From Phycisphaerae bacterium (lineage in GTDB: Bacteria > Planctomycetota > Phycisphaerae > UBA1845), in contig JANQQK010000093.1 of the NCBI GenBank assembly GCA_028289375.1, positions 1 to 64,000 of the forward strand: 64,000 bases of DNA. Reading direction: 5' to 3'. Below the pieces are notes generated by a model. The model made no database searches. It was given only the letters and a program-made list of their open reading frames with translations, and had not been told where the DNA came from. Below are positions 44,019-57,300 of this stretch, one piece after another. Made by a program: the position numbers and the translations under genes. Each line of letters begins with the position of its first letter. The stretch's first letter is position 1.

Positions 44019-46388
44019 TCAGCTGCGCTCTGCCAGAAAGTCAGAGGTCGCCACCCAGTCAAAATAACTCTTCCAGTCTGCACGCGTCTCGACGGCGGGC
44101 TGCTCCTCGAACGCCGCATCGGGAATGGTGTCGACCAGGTACCGCGCACGCCGCAACGCAGCAGCCGCGTCGTCGGGTCGACCCATGAACGTGTAGCAGT
44201 TGATGATCTGGACATAGGCAGACAACGCCGTGGTTGTCCCCTTGTAAATCCATGCTGCGCGCTCGTACTGCACGAGTGCCTCGGCGTACTCGCCGAGTTC
44301 GAACAGGCAATCAGCCTGGTACATGCGCGCGTGTCGCAGGTAGACCCGGTCGAGTTCGCTCAACGAATCGGTATCGAGCGTCTCAAAGTCCTGCACCATG
44401 GCGTCGAACAGGCTGGCTGCCTTGCGCAGTCGCCGTTCCCGCTCGATCGCGATCTTTTCACGCTGTCCGGTAAACAACGCCTCAGCCAGGTCTTTCTCCA
44501 ACGCAACACCGCTCTGTCGGTAACAGTCACCCAGCAGGAAACGCGCCCGCGATGCACGGGTATCGTTCGGATAGCGTTCAAGCCCTTCCTCAAGCACGGG
44601 CACCGCACGCTCATACGCACCACTGCGGTTGAGCAGATCACCCAGCAGGAATACCGCATCGCGATACTCCGGCGCCGCCGGCGTAAACACGTCGGATTGT
44701 TCCAGCACGATGCGCAGGGTCTTTTCAGCCAGGTCGGCGTATTCATCGCCAAGCGCGATGTAGCTGCGTGCCAGCGGGATCAGGGAGTTTCCGGCGTCTT
44801 GCGTTCGGGGAAACCGTCGGTAGTTTTCCCGGTAGGTGTCGATGGCGTCTTCGTACAACCCAAGCGACTGCTGCGCTTCTCCGAGCATACGCAATGCACG
44901 CGGAACAAGCGGGTCTTCCGACCTGGCCAGGACAAACCCCTGCATCGCGCGGATGGTTGCCTGGGCATCGCCGCTCTCATTGGTCAGTTCCGCCGCACGC
45001 CACGCCATATCCGACGCCAGATCCTCGTCCATCGTCGCGAGGTCCGCGATGTCGCGTAGCGCCGCAGCCGCTTCGAGCAACAGTCGGCGTGCATCCAGTT
45101 CATGTTGGGTGTTGCCCGGGGCGTCGTGTCTGAGCGATCGGGCCAACGCAGCCTTCATGTCAGACACGTTCTGAAGGAGCGTTGCGCGAAGCGTCTTGTC
45201 CTCCGCATCGTCGAAAGCGATCGCCAGCTCACCGAAATCCAAAGCGCGTTCGAGCTTGTCGTTCTGGCGAAGCTGGCTGGCGACGACCATCAGCGATGAC
45301 ACGACCGCGCGTTGATCAATCACCGGGTTGGCCGGCAGTGCTGCAAGACGGTCGACCGCGCGGCGGTAGTGGTGCAACGCGTCATCGAAGCGCTGCATCA
45401 TCACGGCCACCTCAGCCATTCCCAACTCAGCCGCAACCGTGAAGACATCGCCCACGTCCTCATCGACGATGTCCCTGAAATACCGCTGCGCCGCCATGGG
45501 ACGTTCCGGCCCGGACGCGCCCAGAAGGACGCGGCCGAGAAGCCACGACGCCCGAACGTAGAGATCATCGCGCACCACCAGGGAATTCAGCAGGTGGCGG
45601 AGATTGCGTTCAGCCTCATCACCCTCGCCGGTCCGCGAAGAAACCAGCGCCGAGAAGTAGGCACCCCATGGCGCCCCCATCGTGTCCTCGAATCTGTCGG
45701 CATGCTCGTCGAGCAATTGTCTGGCACCGGCAAAATCGCCCAACGACAGACGCAAGTACAACGACTGCTCCGTCGCCCAAAGGAACGCGTCCTGGCGTCC
45801 ACCGGATGCGTTGAGCACACGATCCAATTCCGCCACACCGGCTTCACCGGAAAGCCCCTTGGTTTCGCTGCGAAGCTTCGCCGCCCGCCACAGCACGTCG
45901 ATGTCCGGTTCATCCACGAGCGCGATCGCCGCGTCGAGGTGCATCAACGCCAGATCAAGTTGCCCGATTTGCTCCTGCGCAAAAGCGACCAATCGGTGAT
46001 CTTCAGCGTCCAACTCGTACCCGTCGATCGAAGCCTTGTCGAACTCGTCAATACCGAGCCTTGCCACGCGCGGAGTAATGCGATCGGCTCGGTCCGCACG
46101 CAGCAGAATCGCCTTCGCCATCAAGCCGCGCGGGAATGCGTATTCTTCCGGTTCCTTCTCCGGCACGGCCAACATCTGCTCAGCGGTTTCGATCGCGGCG
46201 GTGTACAAGCCGTTGTCGATGAGTTCGGGGAGTTTCGCGCGGTACGCGTCGAAGGGGATCTTGTCGATCGGCGAGCGGTAGGTTGCCAGTGAGAAGATCA
46301 GTGCAATCGCGGACAGGACAAACGTCGGGATTTGCCATTTACCGGCCACCCGATCCCGCACGTCTGTCCAAAGCAGCGTATCGCTCAT
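44019..46388 (-). CDS. TPR-repeat membrane protein at the head of the flagellar island
   Basis: A 789-residue protein beginning at ATG 46388, where GGAGG lies 12 nt upstream. One transmembrane helix (about 19-38, FVLSAIALIFSL) follows a short cytoplasmic N-terminus. The rest is a superhelix of many tetratricopeptide repeats, for example 'QSLGLYEDAIDTYRENYRRFP' and 'FELGEYAEALVQYERAAWIY' (shown here as short blocks with natural variation). No enzymatic domain is evident. It is 23 nt upstream of the FlgN-like gene and could share its transcript. Similar proteins often scaffold envelope complexes. Confidence 0.7.
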   Translation of the reverse strand: MSDTLLWTDVRDRVAGKWQIPTFVLSAIALIFSLATYRSPIDKIPFDAYRAKLPELIDNGLYTAAIETAEQMLAVPEKEPEEYAFPRGLMAKAILLRADRADRITPRVARLGIDEFDKASIDGYELDAEDHRLVAFAQEQIGQLDLALMHLDAAIALVDEPDIDVLWRAAKLRSETKGLSGEAGVAELDRVLNASGGRQDAFLWATEQSLYLRLSLGDFAGARQLLDEHADRFEDTMGAPWGAYFSALVSSRTGEGDEAERNLRHLLNSLVVRDDLYVRASWLLGRVLLGASGPERPMAAQRYFRDIVDEDVGDVFTVAAELGMAEVAVMMQRFDDALHHYRRAVDRLAALPANPVIDQRAVVSSLMVVASQLRQNDKLERALDFGELAIAFDDAEDKTLRATLLQNVSDMKAALARSLRHDAPGNTQHELDARRLLLEAAAALRDIADLATMDEDLASDMAWRAAELTNESGDAQATIRAMQGFVLARSEDPLVPRALRMLGEAQQSLGLYEDAIDTYRENYRRFPRTQDAGNSLIPLARSYIALGDEYADLAEKTLRIVLEQSDVFTPAAPEYRDAVFLLGDLLNRSGAYERAVPVLEEGLERYPNDTRASRARFLLGDCYRQSGVALEKDLAEALFTGQREKIAIERERRLRKAASLFDAMVQDFETLDTDSLSELDRVYLRHARMYQADCLFELGEYAEALVQYERAAWIYKGTTTALSAYVQIINCYTFMGRPDDAAAALRRARYLVDTIPDAAFEEQPAVETRADWKSYFDWVATSDFLAERS

Positions 46389-46755
46389 CCTGAGCCTCGC
46401 CTCCGCTGATCTTCCATGATCCGCTTGTTCCGCAAGAGTCTTTCGGCGAAACCGATGCGCAATTTTGAACCCGATTCGCGCAGGAAAAGACGTGCCTGAA
46501 CCCGTCATTTTTGTTCAAGATCGGAGCGTAAATTCGGCGTTCCGCTGAGTCGCCAACCGACGAGCAGAGGCGGCAAGCGTCCGCCGATTTATCGGTCCTT
46601 GGCAACCCGCCCGGCAGCATTGCCACGCACGTTGCGGCCCTCATCCCGCCCCCGTTCACGATCGCCGATATCTCAGGTATCATGCGGCAGGTTTCGTACG
46701 ACAATCGACTTGCGACGGGCGTCGGCAGGCTTCAACCACGCGAAAGGCACAAAAT
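46389..46755. other. Intergenic region between divergent TPR-protein and acnA genes (367 nt)
   Basis: It holds the acnA promoter (46655-46683). On the minus strand no clear sigma-70 promoter for the TPR gene was seen. A TTATCGG at about 46585-46591 resembles part of a sigma-28 -10 on the minus strand but has no -35 partner. Confidence 0.5.
46655..46683 (+). promoter_or_regulatory. Sigma-70 promoter of acnA
   Basis: TTCACG (46655-46660), an exact 17-nt spacer and TATCAT (46678-46683). The leader to the ATG would be about 65 nt. Confidence 0.65.
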
Positions 46756-49461
<2,706 letters not shown>

Positions 49462-49538
49462 GCTGACCTGACTCTGGTGTCCAACTCGGTTGCGGTTTGA
49501 ACCTGGCGCTGCTCCGGTTGCAGGGACAGAAGATGTTC

Positions 49539-49567
49539 TTGTCTCAACCCAAACATTACCCTATCAT
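49539..49567 (+). promoter_or_regulatory. Sigma-70 promoter of recQ
   Basis: TTGTCT (49539-49544), a 17-nt spacer and TATCAT (49562-49567), the same -10 hexamer as acnA. The leader would be about 30 nt. Confidence 0.65.
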
Positions 49568-49603
49568 TTCGGTCGACTTCCATAAATCGCGATGGAGCCG
49601 ACT

Positions 49604-51502
49604 ATGACATTCGATGATATCCGCCGGGTGATTGCGGAGCGATGGGGATTCGAGACGTTCCGCCCATTGCAGGAACAGGCCATCCGCGCACACGTCGAGC
49701 GTCGTGACTCGGTCGTGGTCATTCCGACCGGCGGTGGTAAATCGCTTTGCTATCAGGCGCCTGCGGCGGCGTGCGACGATGGACTCACCATTGTGATCTC
49801 GCCGTTGATCGCATTGATGAAAGATCAGGTCGACAGTCTTGGTCGGCGCGGCATCGCCAGTGCGTACTTCAATTCGTCGCTCTCGTACGATGAGCGAGAC
49901 GCGGTCATTGACGACTTGCGATCCGGGGCTGTTCGTCTTCTCTATGTTGCGCCGGAGCGGTTCAGCGACCTGCAGTTCGTACAGTTGCTGCAAGCGAGCG
50001 ACGTGCGCGCGGTCGCGGTCGACGAGGCCCATTGCATCAGTTCCTGGGGACACGACTTTCGACCCGATTATCGACGACTCAGCCAACTCAAGAAATGGTT
50101 TCCCGATGTCCCCGTCCATGCGTTCACTGCCACCGCGACGGCCCGCGTTCGGGAGGATATCGCGACTCAGTTGAATTTGCGCGACCCGGAGACGTTCGTC
50201 GGTGACTTTGATCGTCCGAATCTGACGTATCGCGTTGTGTGGCGTAATGGATTTCGTGACCAGTTGCTCGCCCTCGTTGAAGCGCATCAGAATGAACCGG
50301 GGATTATCTACTGCATGCGCCGCAAAGATGCCGAGGACTACGCCAAGTACCTCCGCGACCACGGCCACCGCGTGCTGCCCTACCACGCCGGCATGTCACC
50401 CGACATGCGGCAACGTCATCAGGATTCATTCATGGCAGGCCGAACCGATATCATCACGGCCACCATCGCGTTTGGAATGGGCATTGATCGCGCGGACATT
50501 CGATTCATCGTGCATGCCGCCCTGCCGCAGTCGATCGAAGCCTATCAGCAGGAAACAGGCCGCGCCGGTCGCGATGGTGAACCATCCGTGTGCACCCTGT
50601 TCTTCACGTCTGCAGATTTCATGAGTTGGAAGTCGATCTTTGAGAAGTCGGCCATGTCGCCCTTTGACGACGGTGGCGATGACAATCTCGACGCACGCAT
50701 GACCCAACTCGGTGAAGTGCTCGATTTCTGCAAATCGGTCACGTGTCGTCACGCGACGCTTGTGTCCCACTTCGGCCAAACCTATGCGAATGAGAACTGC
50801 CGCGCCTGCGATGTCTGTCTGGATGAGATTCCAGTGGTGCCGGACAGCACGACGATCGCGCAGAAAATCCTCAGTGCCGTCGTCCGGACCGGCGAACGAT
50901 ACGGCGGCAAGTACATTGCCGACGTTCTGACCGGTGGGGATGACGAACGAATCTTCGACCGAGGCCACAACACGCTCAGCGTCTATGGCATCATGTCTGA
51001 AAGCGATCCGCGGGACATTCGCGGTTGGCTTGATCAACTCGCCGCTCAGAAGCTTCTCGATGTCGGTGTGGAGTACCCCACGTTCAGCCTGACCGCAGCG
51101 GGATGGGATCTTCTTCGCGGCCAGGCGGATACGACGCTGTTTGCAGCGCGCAAAGGCGAAAAGACAAGCAAGAAGACATCTCGGCGTCGGCGGGCAAGGA
51201 TGTCCGTCCCGGTTGATGGGCGTGATGATGGGTCGCACGCATTTGTGACCAGTGGTGACGAGGACGATGCGATGGCCGATCCCGCATTGGTCGACGCATT
51301 GCGACGATTGCGCAAACAACTCGCCGACGACCAGAAACTCCCCGCCTACTGCGTGTTCAACAACCGTACCCTGGAGGCGATCGCCAAGTCTCAGCCTTCT
51401 TCGGATGACGAGTTGTCACAATTGTCGGGAATGGGACCGAAGACGATGGCCAAGTACGGCGAAGCGATTTTGGCCTGTGTGAATCGTCGCACCGCCGGCT
51501 GA
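49604..51502 (+). CDS. recQ: ATP-dependent DNA helicase RecQ
   Basis: A 632-residue 3'-5' helicase. Walker A PTGGGKS ends near residue 47, the DEAH box is at 140-143, and the aromatic-rich loop reads [13 protein letters not shown]. Motif VI '[10 protein letters not shown]' closes the core. The zinc-binding cysteines (FCKSVTCRH and ENCRACDVC) and winged-helix region follow. A basic linker ([11 protein letters not shown]) leads to a C-terminal HRDC domain (about 555-630). The ATG at 49604 has GGAG 6 nt upstream and is preferred to the ATG at 49592, which overlaps that Shine-Dalgarno. RecQ acts in recombinational repair of DNA. Confidence 0.95.
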   Translation: MTFDDIRRVIAERWGFETFRPLQEQAIRAHVERRDSVVVIPTGGGKSLCYQAPAAACDDGLTIVISPLIALMKDQVDSLGRRGIASAYFNSSLSYDERDAVIDDLRSGAVRLLYVAPERFSDLQFVQLLQASDVRAVAVDEAHCISSWGHDFRPDYRRLSQLKKWFPDVPVHAFTATATARVREDIATQLNLRDPETFVGDFDRPNLTYRVVWRNGFRDQLLALVEAHQNEPGIIYCMRRKDAEDYAKYLRDHGHRVLPYHAGMSPDMRQRHQDSFMAGRTDIITATIAFGMGIDRADIRFIVHAALPQSIEAYQQETGRAGRDGEPSVCTLFFTSADFMSWKSIFEKSAMSPFDDGGDDNLDARMTQLGEVLDFCKSVTCRHATLVSHFGQTYANENCRACDVCLDEIPVVPDSTTIAQKILSAVVRTGERYGGKYIADVLTGGDDERIFDRGHNTLSVYGIMSESDPRDIRGWLDQLAAQKLLDVGVEYPTFSLTAAGWDLLRGQADTTLFAARKGEKTSKKTSRRRRARMSVPVDGRDDGSHAFVTSGDEDDAMADPALVDALRRLRKQLADDQKLPAYCVFNNRTLEAIAKSQPSSDDELSQLSGMGPKTMAKYGEAILACVNRRTAG

Positions 51503-51524
51503 CGTTGCGTGGCCCGCGTCGTCA

Positions 51525-52769
51525 TTACCTTCGCGATCGGATCAGCGCGGCGTCCAGCCAATTGAACCGATCCTGCACACCGCCATGTTTGCCGAACCCC
51601 ACGACGAGCGACAGTTGACTGGCTCCGGTGAGTGGGACCGTGACCGGACCGTAGAGCTTGCCGCAACTGATGTTGGCCTGTTCGAAGACACGCTGACCGT
51701 CGACAACGATGGCGATGTCGACGTTGGAGAGTGGTCCGCCGGAATCGTCCATGCCGAGGTATGTCGTGAAGGCGTCGTATTCACCGTTGATTCGGTAGGT
51801 CAGCACGGAACGACTGTGCACGCCGAGACCGCGATCGAACATCCTGCCTGCGGTTTGTAAAGAGTCACCGAGCACGTCTTCCCGTGTGCGATGAGGCCAA
51901 TCCAATTGACCGGGCGGCACATGTTCGACGTCGTATGGCGTTTGCTCATCGAGCCACCACCAACGACCGCCTGCGATTTCGAGTTCTTCAATTCCCGCGA
52001 CGTTGAGACGCAGGTTCTCGCCGGAGACGAGTCGGACGCTGAGGGTCGGCTGATCCGCGTCGAGGTCCAATCGCCAATCACCAACGTGAAGGACACTCCC
52101 ATCGTGCAGGGCCAGGGCAGCGACAAGCCCTGCCGATGGCGTGGGCGGGTCATTCACCACCCCCGCCGCCAGGACACGGTCGTGAGCGAAGCGTCGCTCA
52201 CCGTCGTCTGTTTCGAGTGCGAACCCGTCCCAGTCGATGGCTGTCAGCACACCGGTTGCCAGATCGCGATTGGCCAGCAGCAGCGCGTCGTCGCCCCGGC
52301 CAAGCGGTGACCCGAGCAACAGCCGTGCATCGGAAACCGAGAGGTTGCTCGAAACAGCGGCAGGCGTCATCCAGAACGCAACGCGATCCAACGGCAACAC
52401 CAACTCGCCCACGCCGGCCATCCGAAAACCAATACGCTCGTTCGCGAACGATTGCGGCCTGCCAGTGAGGCGATCACCGTTGACCAGAACGACCGTGTGA
52501 CGCTCAGCATCAGTCGATGGCAAGTTCATGCGCGGTGGTTCCGACGTGTGCCCGAAGGCGATGCGCACGAGGTCCGGCGTAAGTACCTCCGCCTGTGTCC
52601 GATTCGGATCCACGATCATCGACAGGCCTTGGTCGCGCGAGAGTGACCGCATTGAACCCGTCAGTGCGCGCTCGCGAACCGTCTGGACCTCGATCGTGAT
52701 CGGCTGTGCAACGAGCGATGTCGTCAGCACCAGAAAGGCAAGAATTGAGATGTACCGTTGACCCGTCAT
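51525..52769 (-). CDS. Secreted NPCBM-domain protein
   Basis: A 414-residue protein with a signal peptide (about 1-22, ending SLVAQ). The middle (about 90-290) has short beta-rich repeats such as 'VVLVNGDRLTG' and 'VRLVSGENLRLNV', resembling small barrel domains of planctomycete exported proteins. The C-terminal domain (about 300-410) has the NPCBM/NEW2 pattern, with 'GLGVHSRSVLTYRINGEYDAF', then a 'FTTYLGMDD' and 'VVDGQRVFE' block, and may bind carbohydrate. It is the last gene of the MoxR-Bat operon and overlaps the toroid gene by 4 nt, so secretion and carbohydrate contact are probably linked to that system. Confidence 0.78.
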   Translation of the reverse strand: MTGQRYISILAFLVLTTSLVAQPITIEVQTVRERALTGSMRSLSRDQGLSMIVDPNRTQAEVLTPDLVRIAFGHTSEPPRMNLPSTDAERHTVVLVNGDRLTGRPQSFANERIGFRMAGVGELVLPLDRVAFWMTPAAVSSNLSVSDARLLLGSPLGRGDDALLLANRDLATGVLTAIDWDGFALETDDGERRFAHDRVLAAGVVNDPPTPSAGLVAALALHDGSVLHVGDWRLDLDADQPTLSVRLVSGENLRLNVAGIEELEIAGGRWWWLDEQTPYDVEHVPPGQLDWPHRTREDVLGDSLQTAGRMFDRGLGVHSRSVLTYRINGEYDAFTTYLGMDDSGGPLSNVDIAIVVDGQRVFEQANISCGKLYGPVTVPLTGASQLSLVVGFGKHGGVQDRFNWLDAALIRSRR

Positions 52770-53803
52770 CGTTGAAAAATGGGAAGCAGACGCTTGGGCA
52801 TCTGCAACACAATCAGGGACATAGCCGTACCGTACTCCTCGCCGGCTTGCCCACGCCAGGAACCGTCGTCACCCTGTTTCGTGATCAACTCGTCGCGAAC
52901 TGCAGGCCACCACACACCCCAGTATGCGTCGCCGCCCAGATACATCGCCTGAGCGGCGTAGTAGTGGCCATAAAAGTAGTGCCCCACGCTTTGTTCGTCG
53001 GGGGGCATGTATTGCTTACAATATTCTAGGCCCTTCTGCACGCCTTCTCCATGATAGATTCCGGCATATTGCAGGGCTGCGACGCCGGCGGCGCTGCGAG
53101 CGAAGGCGGATGTCGAACTCGAAAGCATGTAACGGAAGCCGCCATCGGGATTCTGACTCCGCCGAATATACGTGACCGCGTTGTCGATGACCGATTTTTC
53201 GACGGCGATGCCGACGTTGCGGGCGGCGCGCAGTGCCATCACCTGGCACACTGTGACCGATAAGTCCGCGTCGTTGCGAACGGGTTGATACCGCCAGCCA
53301 CCTTCGTCATTCTGCGTGGTCACGATCAGCCGAACCGCACGCCGAAGCGTTTCCTTCAGTTCCGGACGCGGCGACATGCCGTACACTTCCGCGAGAAACA
53401 GCGTTGCGAAACCATGCCCATACATCGGACCATGCGATGTTTCCGCGGCGAGCAGGCCTGACTCCGAGCCATGCTTGAGGATGAAGTCGATGCACCCGTC
53501 GAGGTTGCGTCCGTACGGGCCGCGTCCGGGCGTGCTGCCTTGAGACAGAAACGCCATCCCGGCCAATCCGGTAATGCCGACATGTTTGCCGTAGTGCGAC
53601 AGGCTGCCGAACGATCCGTCCGCCTCCTGATGTTCAGCCAGCCATTTCAGCCCGCCTGCGATCGATGCATTCAACGAAGCAGGAGCCATCGGTTTGGCAA
53701 CAGCCACCGGCGCGTCATCGGCCAAGCTTGGCTGAAGACCCATTATTGCGAGCAAAGTGACAGTTTTCAGTGTGCGGATCAGCGTGTGGAGCATCCTGCT
53801 CAT
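52766..53803 (-). CDS. Secreted alpha/alpha-toroid (prenyltransferase/squalene-oxidase repeat) protein
   Basis: A 345-residue protein. The start at 53803 has GAGGAG 7 nt upstream and overlaps the upstream stop as ATGA. After a signal peptide (about 1-28) the body is built of prenyltransferase-like repeats, e.g. 'GLKWLAEHQEADGSFGS', 'LIVTTQNDEGGWRYQP', 'YIRRSQNPDGGFRYML' and 'ITKQGDDGSWRGQ'. The fold is the one used by terpene cyclases and by complement/A2M thioester domains. No catalytic DxDD motif or thioester is visible, so it is probably a binding module and not an enzyme. Confidence 0.8.
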   Translation of the reverse strand: MSRMLHTLIRTLKTVTLLAIMGLQPSLADDAPVAVAKPMAPASLNASIAGGLKWLAEHQEADGSFGSLSHYGKHVGITGLAGMAFLSQGSTPGRGPYGRNLDGCIDFILKHGSESGLLAAETSHGPMYGHGFATLFLAEVYGMSPRPELKETLRRAVRLIVTTQNDEGGWRYQPVRNDADLSVTVCQVMALRAARNVGIAVEKSVIDNAVTYIRRSQNPDGGFRYMLSSSTSAFARSAAGVAALQYAGIYHGEGVQKGLEYCKQYMPPDEQSVGHYFYGHYYAAQAMYLGGDAYWGVWWPAVRDELITKQGDDGSWRGQAGEEYGTAMSLIVLQMPKRLLPIFQR

Positions 53804-54384
53804 TCGACGTTCTCCTCGCCCAATGCACGGTAGTACCGATCCACCCATTTGCGGAACCGCGGGATCGACTCCTCACGCACACCCTGAATCACCTCGTCGC
53901 GATCGCGCTCGGGCAGGTTGCCCCATTTCCGCAGTCGATCGCGAAACGCCTCAGGATCATCCGCGTCGGGCTGATCGACGATGGCTGTTTGACCCTGTCG
54001 TCGTGACGATTCACCCTTCTGTTGTTGGCTGGTGCCACGCGACCTGGTTCCGTCTTGCGGTTTGGTGCGCTTGTCGGATCGGGGCTTGGAAGAACCGTCC
54101 GACGGTGTCCCCTGACGGATGCTGGCTTTGATGGCGCGATCCAGTTGCTCGACGATGCGGGCCTGGACTGCGAGCGTTTCGTCGCCTGCGTCAAAGTCCT
54201 TCGACAATCGGTCGGCAGCCACGCCCATGTCCGTGATGATCGAGGCCATCACGTCGTCCGTCGGCTTCTCGGCGTTCTTCTGACGCAGTTTCTCCGAAAG
54301 TTTCTTCGCGTCGTCGGCGTCCCCGTCGGACGACGTGCCTGGTGATGCGACGATCAAGGCCAATACGAGAAGTCTAAGCATCAT
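53800..54384 (-). CDS. Small charged secreted protein of the MoxR-Bat operon
   Basis: A 194-residue protein with a probable signal peptide (about 1-18). A helical segment (about 25-90) has heptad-like spacing, and a highly charged Ser/Lys/Gln/Arg-rich linker (about 95-135) leads to a C-terminal helical stretch 'AFRDRLRKWGNLPERDRDEVI'. No recognised domain. It overlaps both neighbours by 4 nt, so it is made in step with the coiled-coil protein and the toroid protein. The role is unknown; it could bridge them. Confidence 0.6.
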   Translation of the reverse strand: MMLRLLVLALIVASPGTSSDGDADDAKKLSEKLRQKNAEKPTDDVMASIITDMGVAADRLSKDFDAGDETLAVQARIVEQLDRAIKASIRQGTPSDGSSKPRSDKRTKPQDGTRSRGTSQQQKGESSRRQGQTAIVDQPDADDPEAFRDRLRKWGNLPERDRDEVIQGVREESIPRFRKWVDRYYRALGEENVE

Positions 54385-57300
54385 GATCCACCCCGTGATT
54401 TCTCTGTGACCTGTTCGGTGAGCTTGAGGATCATGCGTTGTCGCGTGGACAGAGCCCCGATCGCCTCCAACTCCGCTTCGCTGGCATTCGCAGGATCAGC
54501 ATCGTCACCCTGCATCCGTTTCGTGTCATTCATCAAACCGCTTTGCATCGTCTTGATCATCATCAGTTCGGCGACCGGTGGCACGGGTGGACCCTGTTCC
54601 GACGATCCCCGCTGTCCGGACTCACCTCCACCGCCCGAAACGAATTCGTCCGATGGCGGCAGTTTCTGCACGTCGTCCAACGCTGTGATGAGTTGCGACA
54701 GGGAATCGACGATCCGTGCCTGCCGCGACTGCAAAGTGTCGTCGAGTCTGCGACGATCGAGGCTGGCGATGCAGTCATTCATATTCGCCATCGCTTCATC
54801 CAGCACGTAGACGAACACAATCGATCGCTCGACCGCTTCCCGCATTTCCGAAGTGGATTCGATGATCTCCTTTTGAGAACGCGTGATCTTGCGGATCTCG
54901 CGTGACGCACGCCGCGTCATCTGTCCGGCGTCGCGGATCATCTGCGTGGCCATCTCCGTGCGACTATTCACGCTCCGCTGACGCTCCACGACGGCGGTCA
55001 GTTGCTCCGCGACGGCAGCCATCGCCATCTTGAACGCCTCATGGGCCGTCTCCCGCTTCGCTTGTCGGATCGCTTCCAGGGCTTGCTGCAGGTGCGTAAT
55101 CGCGTGGCGTTGCCGATTGCTGCAGTCATCCGCATCCCGCTGGTTGAGTGCGTCTGATGCACCACGCATCGCGTCCGCACCGTCGGAGACGAAGTCGGCA
55201 GCCTCGACGGTTTCGGGTCGCTCCAGCATCGACTCTGCGATGTGGTCTGCGTTCCGGCTTAACAACGTCTGATCACGCCCGAATCCATCGAGCACCGCTC
55301 CGCCAACCGCCATCGCAAACGCTTCACGCGAAGCATCGGCCAATGTTTGCTGTCGCGCAAGCAGGTCCGCCACAACGGACTCATCCTCGGCCATGCGCTT
55401 GCTCAGACGCGCCAACCGCCGCGACGCCCGACGTTCCACCGACGCGATCATATTGAGCAACGCCTCTTCGGCCGTTCGCTGATTCCGTCGCGCCGCGGCG
55501 ACCCGGTTCTCACCAATCGCATCACCCGCTTCCTTCATGTGTCGGATCAGGTCGCTGGCGATCGCTTCGCGCAGGATGTCGGAATTCGCATCCGCGTTAC
55601 CGGCGGTGTTCTCCTGAAGGCGACGCAGCATGGCGTCCACTTCGTCAGCGAGTTCCATCTGCATGCGGGCCGTCTGATCAAGTTGAGCGCGGACGTCACG
55701 GTCTAGTTGATCCACATTCCTGCCAGCGGTTGATTTCGCGTGCGCCTCAACCCGTCGGCCCAACGCCTCCTGACGATCCAACTGATCGCGCAGACCCGCG
55801 ACCGCCGAGTGTTCGTTCTGCCACTGCACCATCTCCGCCACGATCTGACGCAACTCCGAAACGACATGTCGCTGGCCCTGCATCGCGCGATCTGCGCTCT
55901 CACTGTTGTTCTCGGCCAGCGCCTCCGCGACAACCCGCATTCTGCCGCCGGCAAGCGTACCGAATCGGTCAGCCAATTCCGTGACCCGCTGGATTCCCTC
56001 ATCGCCTGAGTTCAACGCCATGGCGGTGTTCTCGGAAACGCGTCGGAACTGCTGCGCAATCCTGGCTGACCGGCGATTGAGGCGCAGCTGACTGTCCAAT
56101 GCATCGCCGAGAGCACCCGGGCGTCGCGATGCGTCCCCATCTGCAAGCGAATCAGCCAACTCGTCACGCAACGTCGACTGCTCCCGCATCAGCGACCGCA
56201 TGCGACGTTGCAACACGATCATCGACGCCTGCAACCGTTGCTCGACCGCGGCACGCGAGATGATCCTGATGTGGATGGGAACCGACGATCCGATCTGCCC
56301 GCGAAGATCGGGCGATACGAAGTTGTCGGTGGCGTCGACGACCAAGCGTAGATCGCTGCCATTTGCAACGTTCCAATCCGCAATCCGGCAAGACGTCTCA
56401 ACACGCCACGTGCTGGCATCCCCATCGTCAGCGACCGCTTCCGATAGCCAGGACACAGCTTGCGGCTCATCGCCGTCATTCATCGACGCTCGCCGAAGCA
56501 CCACGTCCGTCATGCCGAAGTCGTCCGACACCCTCACTGCGAATGGAATCGTCGCGTCCTTGGTGACGTCGAGCCGACGCATCGGTCGCTCGATTTCAAC
56601 CACGGGCGGACGATCGGCCTCCACCTGCACGCGGAACGACACGTGATGATCGTTCTCAAGGCCGTCGGCATCGATCAGATGCGGCGTCAGCGTCAACGAA
56701 TGCGTCGCCACCAGCGAAGCGGTCAGCCGGCGACGATCACCATCGTCCACCACCAGCGGCGTCACCTGCCCGTCATCATGTTTGAGCCACGCCCCGGCAG
56801 TCCCATCAAACGCCTGAGCCGGTTTCGACGAGATCAAGACAAGGTCAATCGGCGCACCCTCAACGGCCCGCGCTGCACTGCTCAACAGGTCGAATTCCAC
56901 CCGCCGTGACTGATCCACGTAGGAGGGGACTCCGACGTGCGCCGTCGCATCGACGATCGTTGGCCGATGCAGCACAAAAATCGATCCGCTTCGCTTACGT
57001 GTGTCATTGTCACCGGCTGAGAACCAGAACGTCGTATGCTCACGCAGCCCGTCAACGACGCAGCGATACTCAAAGTCAGCATTGCGGTGCATCGCCAGAA
57101 TCGTTTCACGTCCCGATCGATCCACAAGGTGCAGCAACCCGCGTAGTCCCGCCGCCTGCCCGGCCAACACGCGCATCCGCAAGATGGCCGATTCCCCCCG
57201 CGCCAAGTGTACAACCTGCGTCAGCGGCTCGATCTGAACCCGCCGAGGCCATTCATACGGCGCAAACGGCGCGACATACCGCATCGCCCCCGTGCGCAAC

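Noticed and set aside
45312-46292. Plus-strand open frame opposite the TPR gene
   Set aside because: It is rich in Arg, His and Gln, is antisense to TPR repeats and has no start signal.
46585-46592. Minus-strand CCGATAA as a FliA-dependent promoter for the TPR gene
   Set aside because: No -35 partner, and it is about 200 nt upstream of the start.
51503-51524. Bidirectional terminator between recQ and the NPCBM gene
   Set aside because: Only 22 nt separate the stops and no stem with a T tract was found.
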